NCBI RefSeq assembly: GCF_963662255.1
Contig: NC_085059.1
Coordinates: 8,031,234 to 8,095,233 of the forward strand
Source of the DNA: Cinclus cinclus
Lineage: Eukaryota > Chordata > Aves > Passeriformes > Cinclidae
Length of the DNA stretch: 64,000 bases
Direction: 5' to 3'
Shown here in pieces: positions 10,741 to 23,469 of this stretch. Within the stretch, counting starts at the first letter, position 1; each line of letters starts with the position of its first letter. The position numbers and the translations under genes were made by a program. A model generated the notes under the pieces. That model had not been told where the DNA came from. It was given only the letters and a program-made list of their open reading frames with translations, and ran no database searches.

Positions 10741-13700
10741 ATAGTCAAGTAAGCACTGCCACAAAAATAGACAGGTGAGGTTCACAGCATATTCTAGGGA
10801 TTAAACACCAAAGTGGTTTAGTCCTGTGTTTTACAACACAAAGAGGGGAAATTCAGATCTAAAGAAAGACCAGTTAACTAACTAGAAAGCCCCTGAGATT
10901 TTTCTCTACAATGTCTTTAACATTTACTGCAATTCCTGATGTTATTTCTTAAAGATTCTTCACAAACATTAAATTAGATTTTATACAAGAGGAAAATGGA
11001 CAGTACTAGTGCTTTTTGATTGATCAACTATGTGGTACTTAAAAATTAAATAAGAGAATCCATTACAAGCCATAATACATTGTATTTGCTTATCCTGGTA
11101 ATGAGTTTTCATAACTGATCTATTCATGTTCTGTTCCTTTAGGGGATCAATTTCTGTTGCTAATAACACCCATAATTTACACAAGGGACGGAACCAGCTT
11201 CTAAGAAGCACCACACACCAAACATAACTCACTGTAACACAGGCATACTTGCTGTGGGCACACACTCAGTTTGGGAACAGTCCCAGGATAGCTCCTGTGC
11301 ACTCTCCTGAAATATCTAGAAGGCACTAAGAATACTGTGATAAGGTGCTACAGCTCATCTAGTTTTATGTACTTCTCAGTGAACTTCACTTTGAGGGGTC
11401 TTTTTTTTAAATGAAGTTTAGGCTTTTCAGAGCAGCTTAGACAGGTTCTGAGACCAGTACTGGCTCCTGTGCTTTCTCCGACAAACAGGAGAGGTTTAAT
11501 GCTGGGGGTTCCATGTTTTCTCAGAAGTCTTTATGTAAAATATAATTTTAAAATATCTAATCACCTCTGTATTATAGGAACACAAAAATACACTGCCCCT
11601 CTCATGGAATGGCATCAGGCAGTCCAGGACACAGAACTGAGTACGGTGCAGTGGGCTCAAGCTACCAGAAGAGAGTAGCCAGCCCAGAAGAGGAACCAGT
11701 CTGCCTGTGGCAGCCTGCTGCTGCCCCCAAAGCAATCAGCCCTGCTGAGAAGGATCATGCTTCAGGAGCTGCTCTCCTTTTGGGTCTCCAGCACAATGCC
11801 ATGCTGCTCAGGGACACTCCTCCAGCCAGACCTCTGCCATCACACGGGAGTGTGCCATGGACAACAGGAGCACCACTGGGGAGCAGCAGATCTGTTGGCT
11901 GTCACCAACTCCACAACTGCCTGCACGGGTGACCTTTAACAAGTGCTTTTAGCTCGTTCTGTTCCAGTTATTCCCTAAGTCACCTGTATCTCCTCTCAGA
12001 GATACTTGGAGATTCATTCATTGGAAGATGCTGACTGTTAAGCAGTGCTGGTATTTTTCAACAATTCCCTGCTGGAAAAGGCAGCATGAACAATACGTGG
12101 GGTTGAGGAGAGAACAGCTGAAGCTGGAGACTAAGGGAGTCCCAACCCTGAGCTCAACACAAGGGATCATTCCAGTCTTGAAAGAATGCAGGACTCCACA
12201 GGCTCCCTGGGAAACCTGCTCTAGTGCTGGACTACCCCCAGCAAGGATTTACTTTTTTTTTCTTTGTCAAGGCTCATGGATAGGGAGAAAGTGGCCATGA
12301 CAGAAGAATTTCTCACCAGAGTTTAGATGTAACTCATCTTTCATGGATCAGCTCCAATTAAAAACAAACCCTTTTTAAATTGAAAACTGTTCCAGTTTTA
12401 TTTACACTCTGAGGAAACTACCCATTCAACCTTACTTCATACACTTCAGTCTGTTTAGTGCAGAATCCCTAAGAAGAATGACAAGAATAAAACTAATAAA
12501 CCGCTCTGCCACTTGGGACCCCGTGGAACAGAATTACAGAATCCCTTTAACATCAGCCAGGGCCCGGGGGCACCCTGGCAGTGCTGTACACAGGCAGCTG
12601 CAGCCCTGCCAGGAATCCTGAGCTCCTGAGGCATGGACACCCATTCCTGAGCACAGAGACCCCTGTGCCACCCTGCCCCCATGGGTCCCTCTGTGGGGTG
12701 GTGCAGTAACCACAACACGTCAGAGCCTGCAAACCAGCCCAGATGCCTTCCAAGATATTAAACATACAGGTTGGTGGCCTTGAAACACTTTTAAGTAACT
12801 GGAACTTTTTTATTAATTTGAAGTCTCATCTGCTATCTCCAGTTTGTTTTCTCATGCCTATGCATGAACTACAAAGCTATTTCATAAACACTTGGAAAAC
12901 CTAAACATGTCCTTGGATGAAGACTGTGGACTAGGAGTAGTGACTGTCCCTTTTGAAAGCTACTTAGCATAACATTAAAATAAAATGTCACTAAAGAGAA
13001 AAGTGTAACATTTTGTTGTTCAGTGGAAACATTTTGGATACTGCTGAAATAAAATCTCTAGTGACTTGTGAAATAGTTAGTTCAGTTGTTTAGCAATAAC
13101 ACTTTTGATTTGCAAAGCTTCTACAATACCTAAAATAAGCTAAGAGAAGAACGTTTAAAAAAGTTTTCTCTAACTAGCTCAAACTACCTGCTGTAGCTTG
13201 AATCAAGTAAAAGTTCCTAAGAACAACCTTCTTCTGAGATAACATATTTTTGAATTACTACACTGTAATTTCTGTGCACAGCATCAGGCAATGGCTACTG
13301 CACCTTTTTACAACATTACCAGCTTCCTAATAAACATGTGCATGAAGTGGAACAGGGCATACAAGTTATAATTCTTTGGCTGTGCCTGGTAACATAAACA
13401 GGTCTGATACCATCAGAGAAAGAATCGAGGAATTAAACCCTCCAAAATACTGATGTAAAGGATTGGACATGCTAAAAGACATGGTGAAAAGAGGCTGCTA
13501 AGAAATGGAACAACATTCAGGAGAGAAGCAATAGATCCACAAATGGAAATAAACATAACCATGAGAAAAAGCTTTATCAATGTAAGAGCCACAACAGAGC
13601 TGTGAATTTCAAAATAAGCAAAAACTGTTTTTGAAGCAAAAAACTGCATGGTAGGTAGGACTTCAAAGGCTTTACTATAATGGACAGAAATGAACAATAC

Positions 13701-14034
13701 AAAAAAATACAAAAGAAGAGAGACCAAAAAATACAAAAGAGCGAGAGAAAGAAAAAAAAGATCCTACTAAGAGCAAGATCAACTTACTCTACGTCCCTGC
13801 TATATAACCCTGTTAACCATTTGATGCCAATGCTGTGGAACCACTTCAGTGATTTCAGACAGTAAGTATTTCAGCACCACAGCAGTTACTGCCTGCAGTC
13901 AGCTCTGGAGCCTGCTCTCCAGCTCTGCACCCTTCCCTGGGCAGCTCCTGCACTTCCCTCCCTGCTGGAAGACACAACAGCTCCCCTGCTCTGCCCTTCT
14001 TCATCCTGCTCCCAGCCCCAGCCAGAGAATGCAC
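10741..14034. other. unique DNA with two GC-richer patches
   Basis: AT-rich overall. GC-richer patches lie at about 11600-11930, 12510-12750 and 13880-14034. They contain open frames on both strands without recognisable domains, and could be degraded repeats or lineage-specific GC-biased segments. A tandem duplication of about 24 bp (13702-13725 and 13726-13747, AAAAAATACAAAAGA type) is present in a purine-rich stretch. Confidence 0.55.
13702..13747. repeat. short tandem duplication, about 24 bp x 2
   Basis: Two adjacent copies start AAAAAATACAAAAGA and continue in a purine-rich tail (AGAGAGACC in the first, GCGAGAG in the second). This is probably a slippage duplication inside a purine-rich stretch. 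Confidence 0.75.
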
Positions 14035-14215
14035 AGCTGACGTGTCAGAGAGAAGCCACACAACCACTGTGCCCTGGGTGGAAAGCCCACTCGATATCGC
14101 GTTTCTAATTGCAGACAATAGGAAACAATACATTCAAAAGAGGGGCACGCGATAAGTAATTAAATGTCATAATGGTTCAAGGGTAGAAGATGCAGCTATT
14201 ACATGAAATACCAGT
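14035..14215. other. candidate conserved non-coding element
   Basis: Compact stretch with several unusual features. CTGACGTGTCAG (14038-14049) is an imperfect palindrome containing a CRE half-site. A CpG cluster CTCGATATCGCG lies near 14091, and CACGCGATAAGTAATTAAATG near 14147 contains another CpG pair beside a homeodomain core and a GATA-like motif. SOX-type ACAATAG and AACAATA motifs lie between. The CpG content and mixture of developmental factor motifs are unlike the neighbouring AT-rich DNA. There is no coding potential I recognise. Confidence 0.35.
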
Positions 14216-16261
14216 TTTCTAAGGTCAAAACCAGCTAGAAAATAAAAGTTGTAAGTGGATTAAAGGAAAACAGCAGGTAAAGCCATGGTTTCATGCAAAA
14301 TACACTGCAGTTTTCTTGTGTCTTTGTTCTGAATCATTGATATGAGGAGGATTTTTGCCACTGGCTTTTTGCCACTGGCTTTAGCAGAACAGACTAGTTG
14401 GTAATGGACTAAAAGTTTTCTTCTTAGAAATTTCAAAATAATTTTTAATCCTGAGAAAATACATAGTGCCATTGGTCTGCAGTAAGATAGGGTGTAGAAA
14501 TAGAGTTTAAATGGTGCTGGGGAAGCTGAAAATGAACTGGCTAACATGAAAAACTATACATGGAAAAATAGATTAGAGGCAAAAAAAAATACTGAAGTCT
14601 AATACTATATGAAAACAAATGAAATTTTTATGGAATCTACTTTTTGATATGTTTGCTCTTGGATTTCTTTTTTTTGTTGGCTGTTTTTCCAGGCAACAGA
14701 AGAAAAGACAGAAGACTTCCAGGCAGAGGGCTTCAGAAACTTTTCACTGAGGAAATATTTATCATGCTTCATACACATACATACATGCTTCTGAATGCCT
14801 ATTTCAATCCTTTTTTCCAAATAATTTTGGTAACCACTGAAAAACATGTATTGTTTTGCTCCAGTATATAGTAAGCTGTAAAAACCAAATTCTGTTTATA
14901 GCAGAACCAGATTTTCTATTATTTTAGACAATAATTTTCACAGAAAAACCTTTACATGTCATTGCTAATGACATTACAACCTTCCCCAGCTGCCCCCAAG
15001 ACCTAGCTGTTTTGTAGCAGACAATATTTGACATCTTAGTTTGCAATCTCAGAAAAAGCCAAGAGAACAGAAACTGTCCTGTCAGGAAAAAAAACGGCTT
15101 CAGAAGCTGGTAAATATACCACATTTCTATGGCGACGTGATCAAAATCGGAATGTTTGAATCAAGAATTGCCTGCTTAGTGATTAATTGCAGATGTCAAT
15201 ACCAAGAGGTACCTGCAAGGCAATTAGCACTGTACTTGCCTAAATGTCACCGCACTGTAAATAGAGAATGGAAATAAATAGACAGATTTGCCTGGTGCAT
15301 GTTATTTGGCTTTGGAACAGGAATCTTGGAAATGTGGTTCCGAACCGAGCCAATTTTTTTATTCTGTGCTGCTGATATGCTACAAAATACTTCTCTCTTT
15401 CTTTTTTCCTGGTGTACTGAGAGGTTAGTGCCACCCAACTGTCAAAATGCCACGTGGCAATCTTTACTAACCAAAGCCATCATCACACTGATGAATCCCA
15501 GCAAAATGGAAAAAAACAAACAGAAGGAACCTATACAAATTTCTGCAGGTAAGGCTGCAAATGCTGGGACTGAGGTAGAATTTTGCTTGCTATTGGAACC
15601 CAAATTGATAAATTTCAAGATATTCTTTAAAGTGGTTGTTTACTCAGATAATACTTCTCTGTCTTTTTTGCCCCAGTTTAGAGTCATGTGAATGACTGAG
15701 AAGGGAATCACAGTTACAGACTGAGAGTTAAAGGAGCAGACAGAGGCTGATGTCACTGCCGTGCAAGACTAGATATATATTACCATTGTATCTGTCAGAT
15801 TGGCATTTCATAGTTTAACTTGTATAAAAGGGAAACAGTAACACTGACCATCCTCCTCCACCCCTTTTGGGGATTCAGTCATGTTTTTTCAGTAGATTAA
15901 AATCTGGAAAGTAATTGTTTCAAAAGACTGGAAGGACAGCTTTTCTTTTCATCTCATAGCCAAGATTTTATTTTTTCCAGTATTTTTCTCCTTTAAATGA
16001 TAACGTATTAGCTGCTGGTGGCCTTTGAAAACCAGAGGATCAGATAATGCTGGCTCTCCTTCATCCCATCTGCTAGCCTGCATAATAAGAAAACTAATAT
16101 ATATATATATACTAAATTATTATTATTTTTTTAAACTAATTAGTGCAGATGCAAGAATCTCATGACCATGAAGGATTTTGTGACAGAACTTCTCTGTTAA
16201 AGCTCATCCATAAATTTGGAAATCCTTGCCTATAAAGGTCTTTCATTAGTAGCACATGCTA
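14216..16261. other. unique DNA, candidate conserved block near 15.1-15.3 kb
   Basis: Mostly AT-rich unique sequence. The part from about 15115 to 15260 (TATGGCGACGTGATC, AAAATCGGAATG, then TTAATTGCAGATG) keeps several CpGs and homeodomain/bHLH-like motifs, and may be a conserved element. A short (TA)n run lies at 16097-16111. Small open frames at 15041-15277 and 15299-15691 have no recognised similarity. Confidence 0.5.
14352..14379. repeat. perfect 14-bp tandem duplication
   Basis: TTTTTGCCACTGGC is repeated twice, head to tail, without mismatch. This is a recent replication-slippage-type duplication. Each copy contains a half NFI-like TGCCA. Confidence 0.9.
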
Positions 16262-16453
16262 AACAATGATCACTGCTGTACGATGAGAGACAAATTAATG
16301 AATCAAACATTACAGATTTCATCACACTCACTCATTTGCATTTAAGCTGGTTTCCAGCTCTGTCATGCATTTGCTTTTAAACGAGCCCCTGTGGATAGTG
16401 TACCATGTTTGATTCATTAATTTGTTTCTCGGTGTACAGCAGTGCTCACTGTT
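16262..16453. other. 192-bp imperfect palindrome (long hairpin)
   Basis: The arm at 16262-16310 and the arm at 16405-16453 are reverse complements over 49 bases with 43 matches and no gaps. The shared core includes CAAATTAATGAATCAAACAT, which is 20 bases matched perfectly. Of the six mismatches, three become G-U wobbles if the plus strand is transcribed (16282, 16284 and 16289), leaving only three unpaired positions. The 94-base middle contains a perfect small hairpin (AGCTGG at 16345-16350, TTT loop, CCAGCT at 16354-16359) almost exactly at the centre of symmetry, and an octamer ATTTGCAT at 16334-16341. There is no coding frame. Two explanations fit: a deeply conserved hairpin-shaped regulatory element or ancient palindromic repeat, or an inverted-repeat transposon remnant. 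I see no flanking target-site duplication that would decide it. Confidence 0.85.
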
Positions 16454-19400
16454 CAGTATACGGTGAAATACTTTGAAAATATTTGTTTTAACAACCTATC
16501 CTTTTTTTTTAACAAAGAAATAATGATCCTGAAGAAGGAAATGCTGGCCATTTTGCAACACAGCCCCTGCCAAATCTCCCAGTTGCTACCCCAGCCCATC
16601 GTTATACCACTGTGATATTATCTGGATTAAATCTTCACAGCTTGCTTTCACATATTCTACAATTTCATAAAGCTTTGAGCCAGCTCTTTGGGTTGGAATT
16701 ATGATGCCAAATTCAGCTCCTGGGAAGTTAAAGGTGGCTTTAAGCCTTTGCTGTCCAATCCTTGGATCAGCCCCAAGCAGTGACTTAGATCAGATTCCCG
16801 GACGCTCGGTGACATTCTGCCACTACTGCGCCCAGTGCAACAGCTCCTCCACATTACAGCAGAGTGGGCTGCTTGGCAGAGCCATCTCTGTGAGAGCTGC
16901 AGAACTTTGGAATTGGTTTTTGGTTTGTAACAGCTTGAATTTGGTGACCTTACAGTACGCTGAAAGCACCATCTGTTTCAGAAGAAAAGACAGGCATGTT
17001 CCCTGGCTGGTCAGTGCACAGGGATGGGTGTTTTGGTAATTAGATGGGTGGCTGAGTTCTCAAGTTCCTGTCTCAACCTCAAATTTTATGCATTCGACTA
17101 CAACATTGTTGTAGCAATCATTGCTTATGTTTAATTCCAAAGAAATAAATACATAAAGGTAAAAAGGCACGTTGCAGCCAGGCTTTTGGGCATGTAGAGA
17201 TGATGGCTCTTCTTATTTTGAGATGGATTCAACAACACTCTGAATCTCCACTTGCTGGAACACAAATCCAGTGGTCACATGTGTTTTAGATGGCAAACAC
17301 GTGAAATTAGATCCAACCTAAGGAAATCATGTAAGGTTTATTTAAGCATAACAGATTGCTTATGGTGCCTATGAATTTCCATCACTTGTTTCTTATTCCA
17401 GACCACAGGCTAATCTCGCTCAGATAGAGCTGAGGTGGAGTTTCCTTTGACAAGTTGCTATGAAAATCAGCACAATTCTAGTTAACTCTGCCTCAGCTCT
17501 TCCCAATACTTGTATTTTCAGTTTTATTTATTCACTAAACAAAACATTCATCAATGTGCTAACAAACTAATGGTCTTAAACTGCAAGTATGAAAGAGTCC
17601 TGCCATACTTCTCATTGAGATCCTTTCCATTTAAAGAAAACTCACATATCAATTAAACTCACCTGTTAATTAAAAGCTTGTCTAGAAAATTCCCTGCTAG
17701 TTGGAAGCAAAAGAAAGTGTAAAAACTATCTGAATGCTGGAGCTTTGAATTTTAATTACTTACTCCCAGGTTTGTTCACGATCCCTCAGGTGCTGGCTGG
17801 GCAGCAGCAAAGAACGGGAAAAAAACCCCCAAAATTATTTGGTAATCCCTGCTGTGGGGAAGAAAATGTATTGAGAAGGCTTCTAATTTTCTCTTCTTAT
17901 CTTGTTTAGATTTACTCTTTATTAATGTACTTATAAGGGAGTATCTGTACAAAAAGAAAAAGATTCTGGAAGACTACAGGCAACTACAGTGAATAATTGT
18001 TCTCTAGATTTGATACATATTTTTTTAATAATATGAGAATTCCTATTGTGTTTGCCTCACAATGGAGAATACAATTATAAATGAGAATAATGCTTATAAA
18101 TTTGGAATAAAGGCTACAGTTTATCTCAGATCCTCGATTATATATATGTATTAAATCTGATGTGCTGTTTATTTTATGTGCATCTAAATAGAAATGACAT
18201 TAGCAGTTTTAATAAAAACTTGGGCACTCAAAGGAATTTGATTCCTCTCTCTAGATACCCATATAATAATAGCTGGCGTTTTGACTATTTTCTTTCCTTC
18301 GTACATTTTTTAAAAAAATTATCTTTTTTAACAGAGCAGAATACTTAATCTAAAGAAAGACAGCTTGTAAATGAAACATGATGGCAGGGGATAGTTTTTC
18401 TGCTTTTCCTCACTAAAATAATCACCCCCTCCAAAGTCACAATATTTTAATAACATGGATATTTTAGTGCCCCTTTATTAGCGATAAATATCTGAGAGTC
18501 TTTGATCAGCAATTTGATCTTTGGATCAGCAATTTTTCTGGTAGGAAAAATAATTTTGATATTTTACAGAGGAATTTAGATATTGCATGAGGCTTCTGAT
18601 GAATCTTTACACGTGAAAAATTTGGCTATTTAATTCAGGTGAAGATTTACATGAGGTCTCCAAGAACTGGGATGAGGGCTTCTATTTTTTTCTTCTTAAC
18701 ACACACACAGAGCATGCATATATCTGTTTAAAAGCTTCAGTTAACAGTTAAACTACCACTCTTGCAAATGGACTTGCAGTTAGCAAGATGACAGTAGAAA
18801 ATTAAATTGAAGTAACTCTGCTCATGTTAAGTAAGTTTTCTTCCTCCACACACTTAAGAGTTTCAAATTGGAAGAAAAAAGTCAAAAAGAACATAAGTTT
18901 ATATACTATGTATATAAGCCAAATGCATATTTATTGAGTGAAAATACTAAGCAGAAACTGAACACATGTGACTACAACAATTCGAGTCTGGTACAGGTTG
19001 TAAGACAGTTTAAAAATCAGATGCTGCTACAAAGTGCATTTAAGGGACTCGTAATGTTAAACAGCCTAGATTTCTCTTGCATTAAGTCCATGATGAAAGT
19101 TTCATCATCAAATGAACAAGACTTCATGAACTGTGACTGCAGAAGTCATTTTTGGCTATTACACTCAGCTGAGTACTGCTGGTTTATCATTATATGTTCA
19201 GTTATGTATTCAAGCAGAGACTTTTGCTCTCTGTGTTCAGCCAAAAATTCTGAATACTGTGCAAGTCCGTAATTTTAGTAGCCTTAAAAGAATTAAAATA
19301 TGAAAATACATTAGGGGTGGATGAAGAATAAACCATGAGAAATTTAGTCAGTTTAAGAAAGAAAGGAAGAAAGGAAAGGCAAAAGAACCTGAAAAGCAAG

Positions 19401-21540
19401 CAGGTAGCGTAGATCTATAGTCCATTTTTTTTTGTAGCTAAATGTCTTTCAAATGGAGACAATTCATTGCTTACTGCAGTTTTCTGGAGGACAGGCCTTG
19501 CAAGCAGAATCTTATTTACAGCAGAAAATACATTGCACTAGGAGAAGCCATGATACATTCAGAGACCCAACCTACAATTAGTGAGACATTTTGTGAATCA
19601 GTAATTTATAAAAGAATACCCTATGAAAATTCAAACACCAGCAGGTCTTGTGTAGGTGTGGTGGTGCATCCCCACACCCCCCTTTTGAGTGACATTGAAA
19701 CCATCATTTGTGAGAGTTGGCAACTTGTAAATAGGACTCAAAATTTTAATTCATATTCTTTCTGGAGGAATGAGAATCTGATAAAAGGACAATCCTATGT
19801 GCAGCCAGACTTCTCCAAAATGGGACAGAGCTACCAAAGTGACTCCAAGATGATGACAACACCTTTTAGAATATTTTACAACCAAACAGCACATCTATTA
19901 TTCTCTATATTTCCAAGTGTCTATAAAAGTTGGGATTTTTAAAGAGCAATAAGAAGTTTTTAAACATACATACATACAGACTAGTTTTTTGTTATTCTTA
20001 CTTGTTGACATCCAAAATGAATTCCAATATTTTTTGCATACTGCTAAATTCTGCTGCTTGGGAGTGACTCTTCCTTTATGGCAGCTATCAACTACTTCCC
20101 AATAATTCTGAAACAGAATCATATAGAAAAATGGCAATCCATATTACACTTCTGTATGATCCTTGATGATCTGCCAGCATGTCTGATCCATTTCCATTTC
20201 TAGCTATGTGCCCTGGTTAATAAATAAAGAGTTCCTGTAAAACTTCTCTTTTCTCCTGCTGTCTTAATCCTCTATGTTGTTTGAAGAAATCCATATTGTA
20301 TTTCAGTCAGGATCTCTTTTCTTAAGAGACCATTAGCAGTATCCTAGGTCTGAAAATGACAAATGAAGCAAAACTTTCTGCTAGTGAATCTTCTGGCAAA
20401 ATATTTTTCCATGTATTGCACAGTCTGTTATCATCATGATCAGCACAGATTTTATAAGTCCCAACAGCCTGCTCTCGTATGAGTGAGAAATTTCACTTCT
20501 CCAAATGAAGTGAAGGATAATGCATGGGATTTAGCACGGAAGTAATTTGCTCACTGTTGAACACTTTTCTGGTTCTGTCCTTGAGAAATATGAAAAAAAT
20601 TAAATCTGTCATTATGCTTGGTAGTAGAGACAAGTATCAGTTGAGAAATGGATTAGAGCTCCCAAAACATTTTCAAAAGTTGCCACTAAACTTTATGAGT
20701 GCTTAAATAAATAAAAAAAATAGCCCCTGTGACCTTGACCTGCATCTGTACAACTTCTGCAAGATATTGTTAACCAATTCCTTATAAATTAAAAACTGAT
20801 ATAGGAATTACTATTATATGTAATATTATTCAATATTATACATAAAATCATACTTAATACATTTTAGATAAACTGCTAGTTTAATTTCTACATGATCTGC
20901 TTTTCTACATTTCCGTATGGTGCAGAGGAGGGAACTACAGGGATCCTCCCTCAGGACAGACCTGCCTAAGCTTGGTTTAGTGGAAGTACAGCACAGGAGA
21001 CTCCCCAGCTGATCCCAGGTAGTGAGGAATAATTTCCCAGCATATTTCACACCTAAAAGAGTGTGGGATGGCATCAAAACCTGCACCCTCCATCAAGGCA
21101 GCTCTTTGTCAAATCTGACGTTTTCTTCAACCCTGCTAATGAGAGGGGAAAGCAAACACAGAGCAGGAGCCCACACTTGAGGTGTGCATGGGCCGTGCCT
21201 CTCCATTTGTATGAACACTGCCAGGATTGGCAGCCAGAACACATTTTTTTCCTACAGCCATCACAACCTTTCAGCAGTTTGTAAACCCCCAGTTTATATC
21301 AAAATATTATGGGGGTGTCTTTTGCTAATTTCAAAGATTTATAAATGAGGATGGAATACCTTGTTAGCAGAAAAGAAAGCAGAGATTGGTATGTCAGAGA
21401 AGGACCCGAGCAGAGCAACCAGCATAGTACAAATGTCAGAGCAGAGTGATTTCCACACAAAATGAGCAAAGAGTTCCAGACTCAGACTCAGAGTGAGCTG
21501 AGAGCGATGCTCCAGCCCCATGGTCACCATGGGGAGCAGG
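16454..21540. other. unique AT-rich DNA, no gene seen
   Basis: Five kilobases of AT-rich DNA with no recognised gene. Minor structures include two adjacent 6-8 bp palindromes at 17098-17125 (CTACAACA/TGTTGTAG, then AGCAAT/ATTGCT). There is also an imperfect tandem duplication at 18501-18537 built on TTTGATCAGCAATTT. Open frames at 16701-17039, 18868-19272 and 19442-19942 show no domain or splice context that I recognise. Confidence 0.55.
18501..18537. repeat. imperfect tandem duplication, about 19 bp x 2
   Basis: TTTGATCAGCAATTT at 18501 is followed by TTTGGATCAGCAATTT at 18520, a head-to-tail duplication with one inserted G. Confidence 0.8.
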
Positions 21541-22186
21541 GCTGTGACATTCCCAGGGACTGTGTCACCTCCAGGGGCTGTGACACCCCCAGGGGCTGTG
21601 ACACTCCCAGGGACTGTGACATTCCCAGGGACTGTGTCACCTCCAGGGGCTGTGACACCCCCAGGGGCTGTGACATTTCCAGGGCCTGTGACAATCCCAG
21701 TGGCTGTGACATTCCCAGTGGCTGTGGCAATCCCAGGGACTGTGACAATCCCAGGGACTGTGACACTCCCAGGGGCTGTGACATTTCCAGGGGCTGTGAC
21801 ACTCCCAGGGACTGTGACATTCCCAGGGGCTGTGTCACCTCCAGGGGCTCTGACACCTCCAGGGGCTGTGACATTTCCAGGGGTTGTGACATTCCTAGGG
21901 CCTGTGGCAATCCCAGGGGCTGTGTCACCTCCAGGGGCTGTGACATTCCCAGGGGCTGTGACAATACCAGGAGCTGTGTCACCTCCAGGGGCTGTGTCAC
22001 CCCCAGGGGCTGTGACATTCCCAGGGGCTGTGACATTCCCAGGGGCTGTGACAATACCAGGGGCTGTGTCACCTCCAGGGGCTGTGTCACCCCCAGGGGC
22101 TGTGACAATCCCAGGGGCTGTGTCACCTCCAGGGGCTGTGACATTCCCAGGGCCTGTGACAATCCCAGGGGCTGTGACACTCAGAG
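21541..22186. repeat. minisatellite, 18-bp unit, about 36 copies
   Basis: Tandem array of an 18-bp unit, GGGGCTGTGACATTCCCA, with about 36 copies over about 646 bp. The variable positions are GGGGC/GGGAC/GGGCC at the start, GTGAC/GTGTC in the middle, and ATTCCC/ACTCCC/ACCTCC/AATCCC at the end. Higher-order structure is visible: the unusual AATACCAG unit recurs 90 bp apart (21962 and 22052), the following units also match, and a GGGACTGTGTCACC block recurs 72 bp apart near 21557 and 21629. The unit is a multiple of three and has no stop, so frames of about 220-250 codons run through it on both strands. I treat these as by-products. Confidence 0.95.
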
Positions 22187-23469
22187 CTCATATCCCTACA
22201 AACAGTGACTCCTCAGGAACACAAAGTTTAACACTTCAAAGCTACCCCCATAACCCTTTCACAGATTAAACAACTCAAGTTAGGAACTTTTGCTTCACAA
22301 GGAAATGCAAAAGCTCTTCTTTTCTCTTTAGTCTGCTACTTCCTAGAAGAGGAAAAGGAAATACTGAAGATTCAAGGTTTGAATCCTGTTATTTGCGGAG
22401 CCCGTGGTTTCACATTCTCTCACCAGAACATCACCGGTGGCTGAGCACAGCTTGCCTTGTGATACACACAACTGACACATCACATTGGGTCTTGCATGAG
22501 AACGGGGAGAAATGCAGCCTTGCAATTGGAGTGTTGTGCCACAGGATGAAAGTAAACTTCTTTTAAGGTAGGAAAGCCAGCTATTACAACAAGGCAGGCT
22601 TCCAGTTTTTCACACCAAAGCTGTTACTTCTTCTTGAAACCAACTCGTTAGTGAAACACTTCTGCATCTCATCTACAACTCAAGACTGACAATTCCAAGT
22701 CTAATTAATCTCAGATATATTTGTAGTTCAGTTACCGCCTTATTTACCCAGAGTTTGTCCAGTCTAGACTTCTGTCCTCCTGTTCCAACCATCTATTCAT
22801 ATTATGTCTAATTAAACATCCCATATTACCCATTTTAGCAGGATTCCAATATTCGGTTAGAGTGACAGCCTCTGAAATCTAAAGTATTAATCAGCATTTT
22901 TGAAATAGTATAAAATATAATTTAATTTAGATATATATATTATTTATATATATACATAATATAGAATATAATTTAATTTGAAAGTCAGTGAACCAGCTAA
23001 ATAATGAATCTGAGTAACAAAATGGCATATTTTGAGATTTTTCAAGTTTGATAAGAGTAAATGGGAGATTTTCAGAAGGACTAAGCACTCAAAATGTTCC
23101 CCTTCTGGAATTTCTCTCCATACATTCAAAAGCAGTCAATATTTCACATAATGAGAATATTTGAAAGTGTGTTCAATCAGTATGTAAATGATCAATAAAC
23201 TTTTTGAAATCATTGCCCTTCTGTCTCTACAGTGTGCTGGTGTCTTAGGTTAACAACAATTAGAGATGAAACCCCTGAAATGATAACTGAACACCTTTCA
23301 GGAGCCCTAAATTAATGAAGGCAATAAGCTCTCCTCCTCCATGTATTCTGTACGTTCAATGTGAAACATTACTATTGTTTCAGCTGCTCTGGAATCTCTT
23401 TCTGAACCATGATGCCATGAAAGGATTGTAATCCACTGCTGTTGTACAGGGTAACCAGAGTTTTTTGAC
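22187..23469. other. unique DNA, no gene seen
   Basis: Unique AT-rich sequence. A CpG-containing stretch at about 22380-22510 (GCGGAGCCCGTGG, ATCACCGGTGG) may be a small conserved element. A TA-rich segment flanked by direct repeats is listed separately at 22915-22979. Confidence 0.5.
22915..22979. repeat. TA-rich segment between 14-bp direct repeats
   Basis: ATATAATTTAATTT occurs at 22915-22928 and again at 22966-22979, flanking about 37 bases of TA-rich microsatellite. This is most simply a local tandem duplication. A target-site duplication around an insert is unlikely because the insert is only simple sequence. Confidence 0.75.

Noticed and set aside
21462..22269. Open frames of about 218-249 codons with hexapeptide repeats (collagen-like PPG words)
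   Set aside because: By-product of the 18-bp minisatellite. The PPG-like words come from CCCCCAGGGG-type repeats and lack true Gly-X-Y periodicity.
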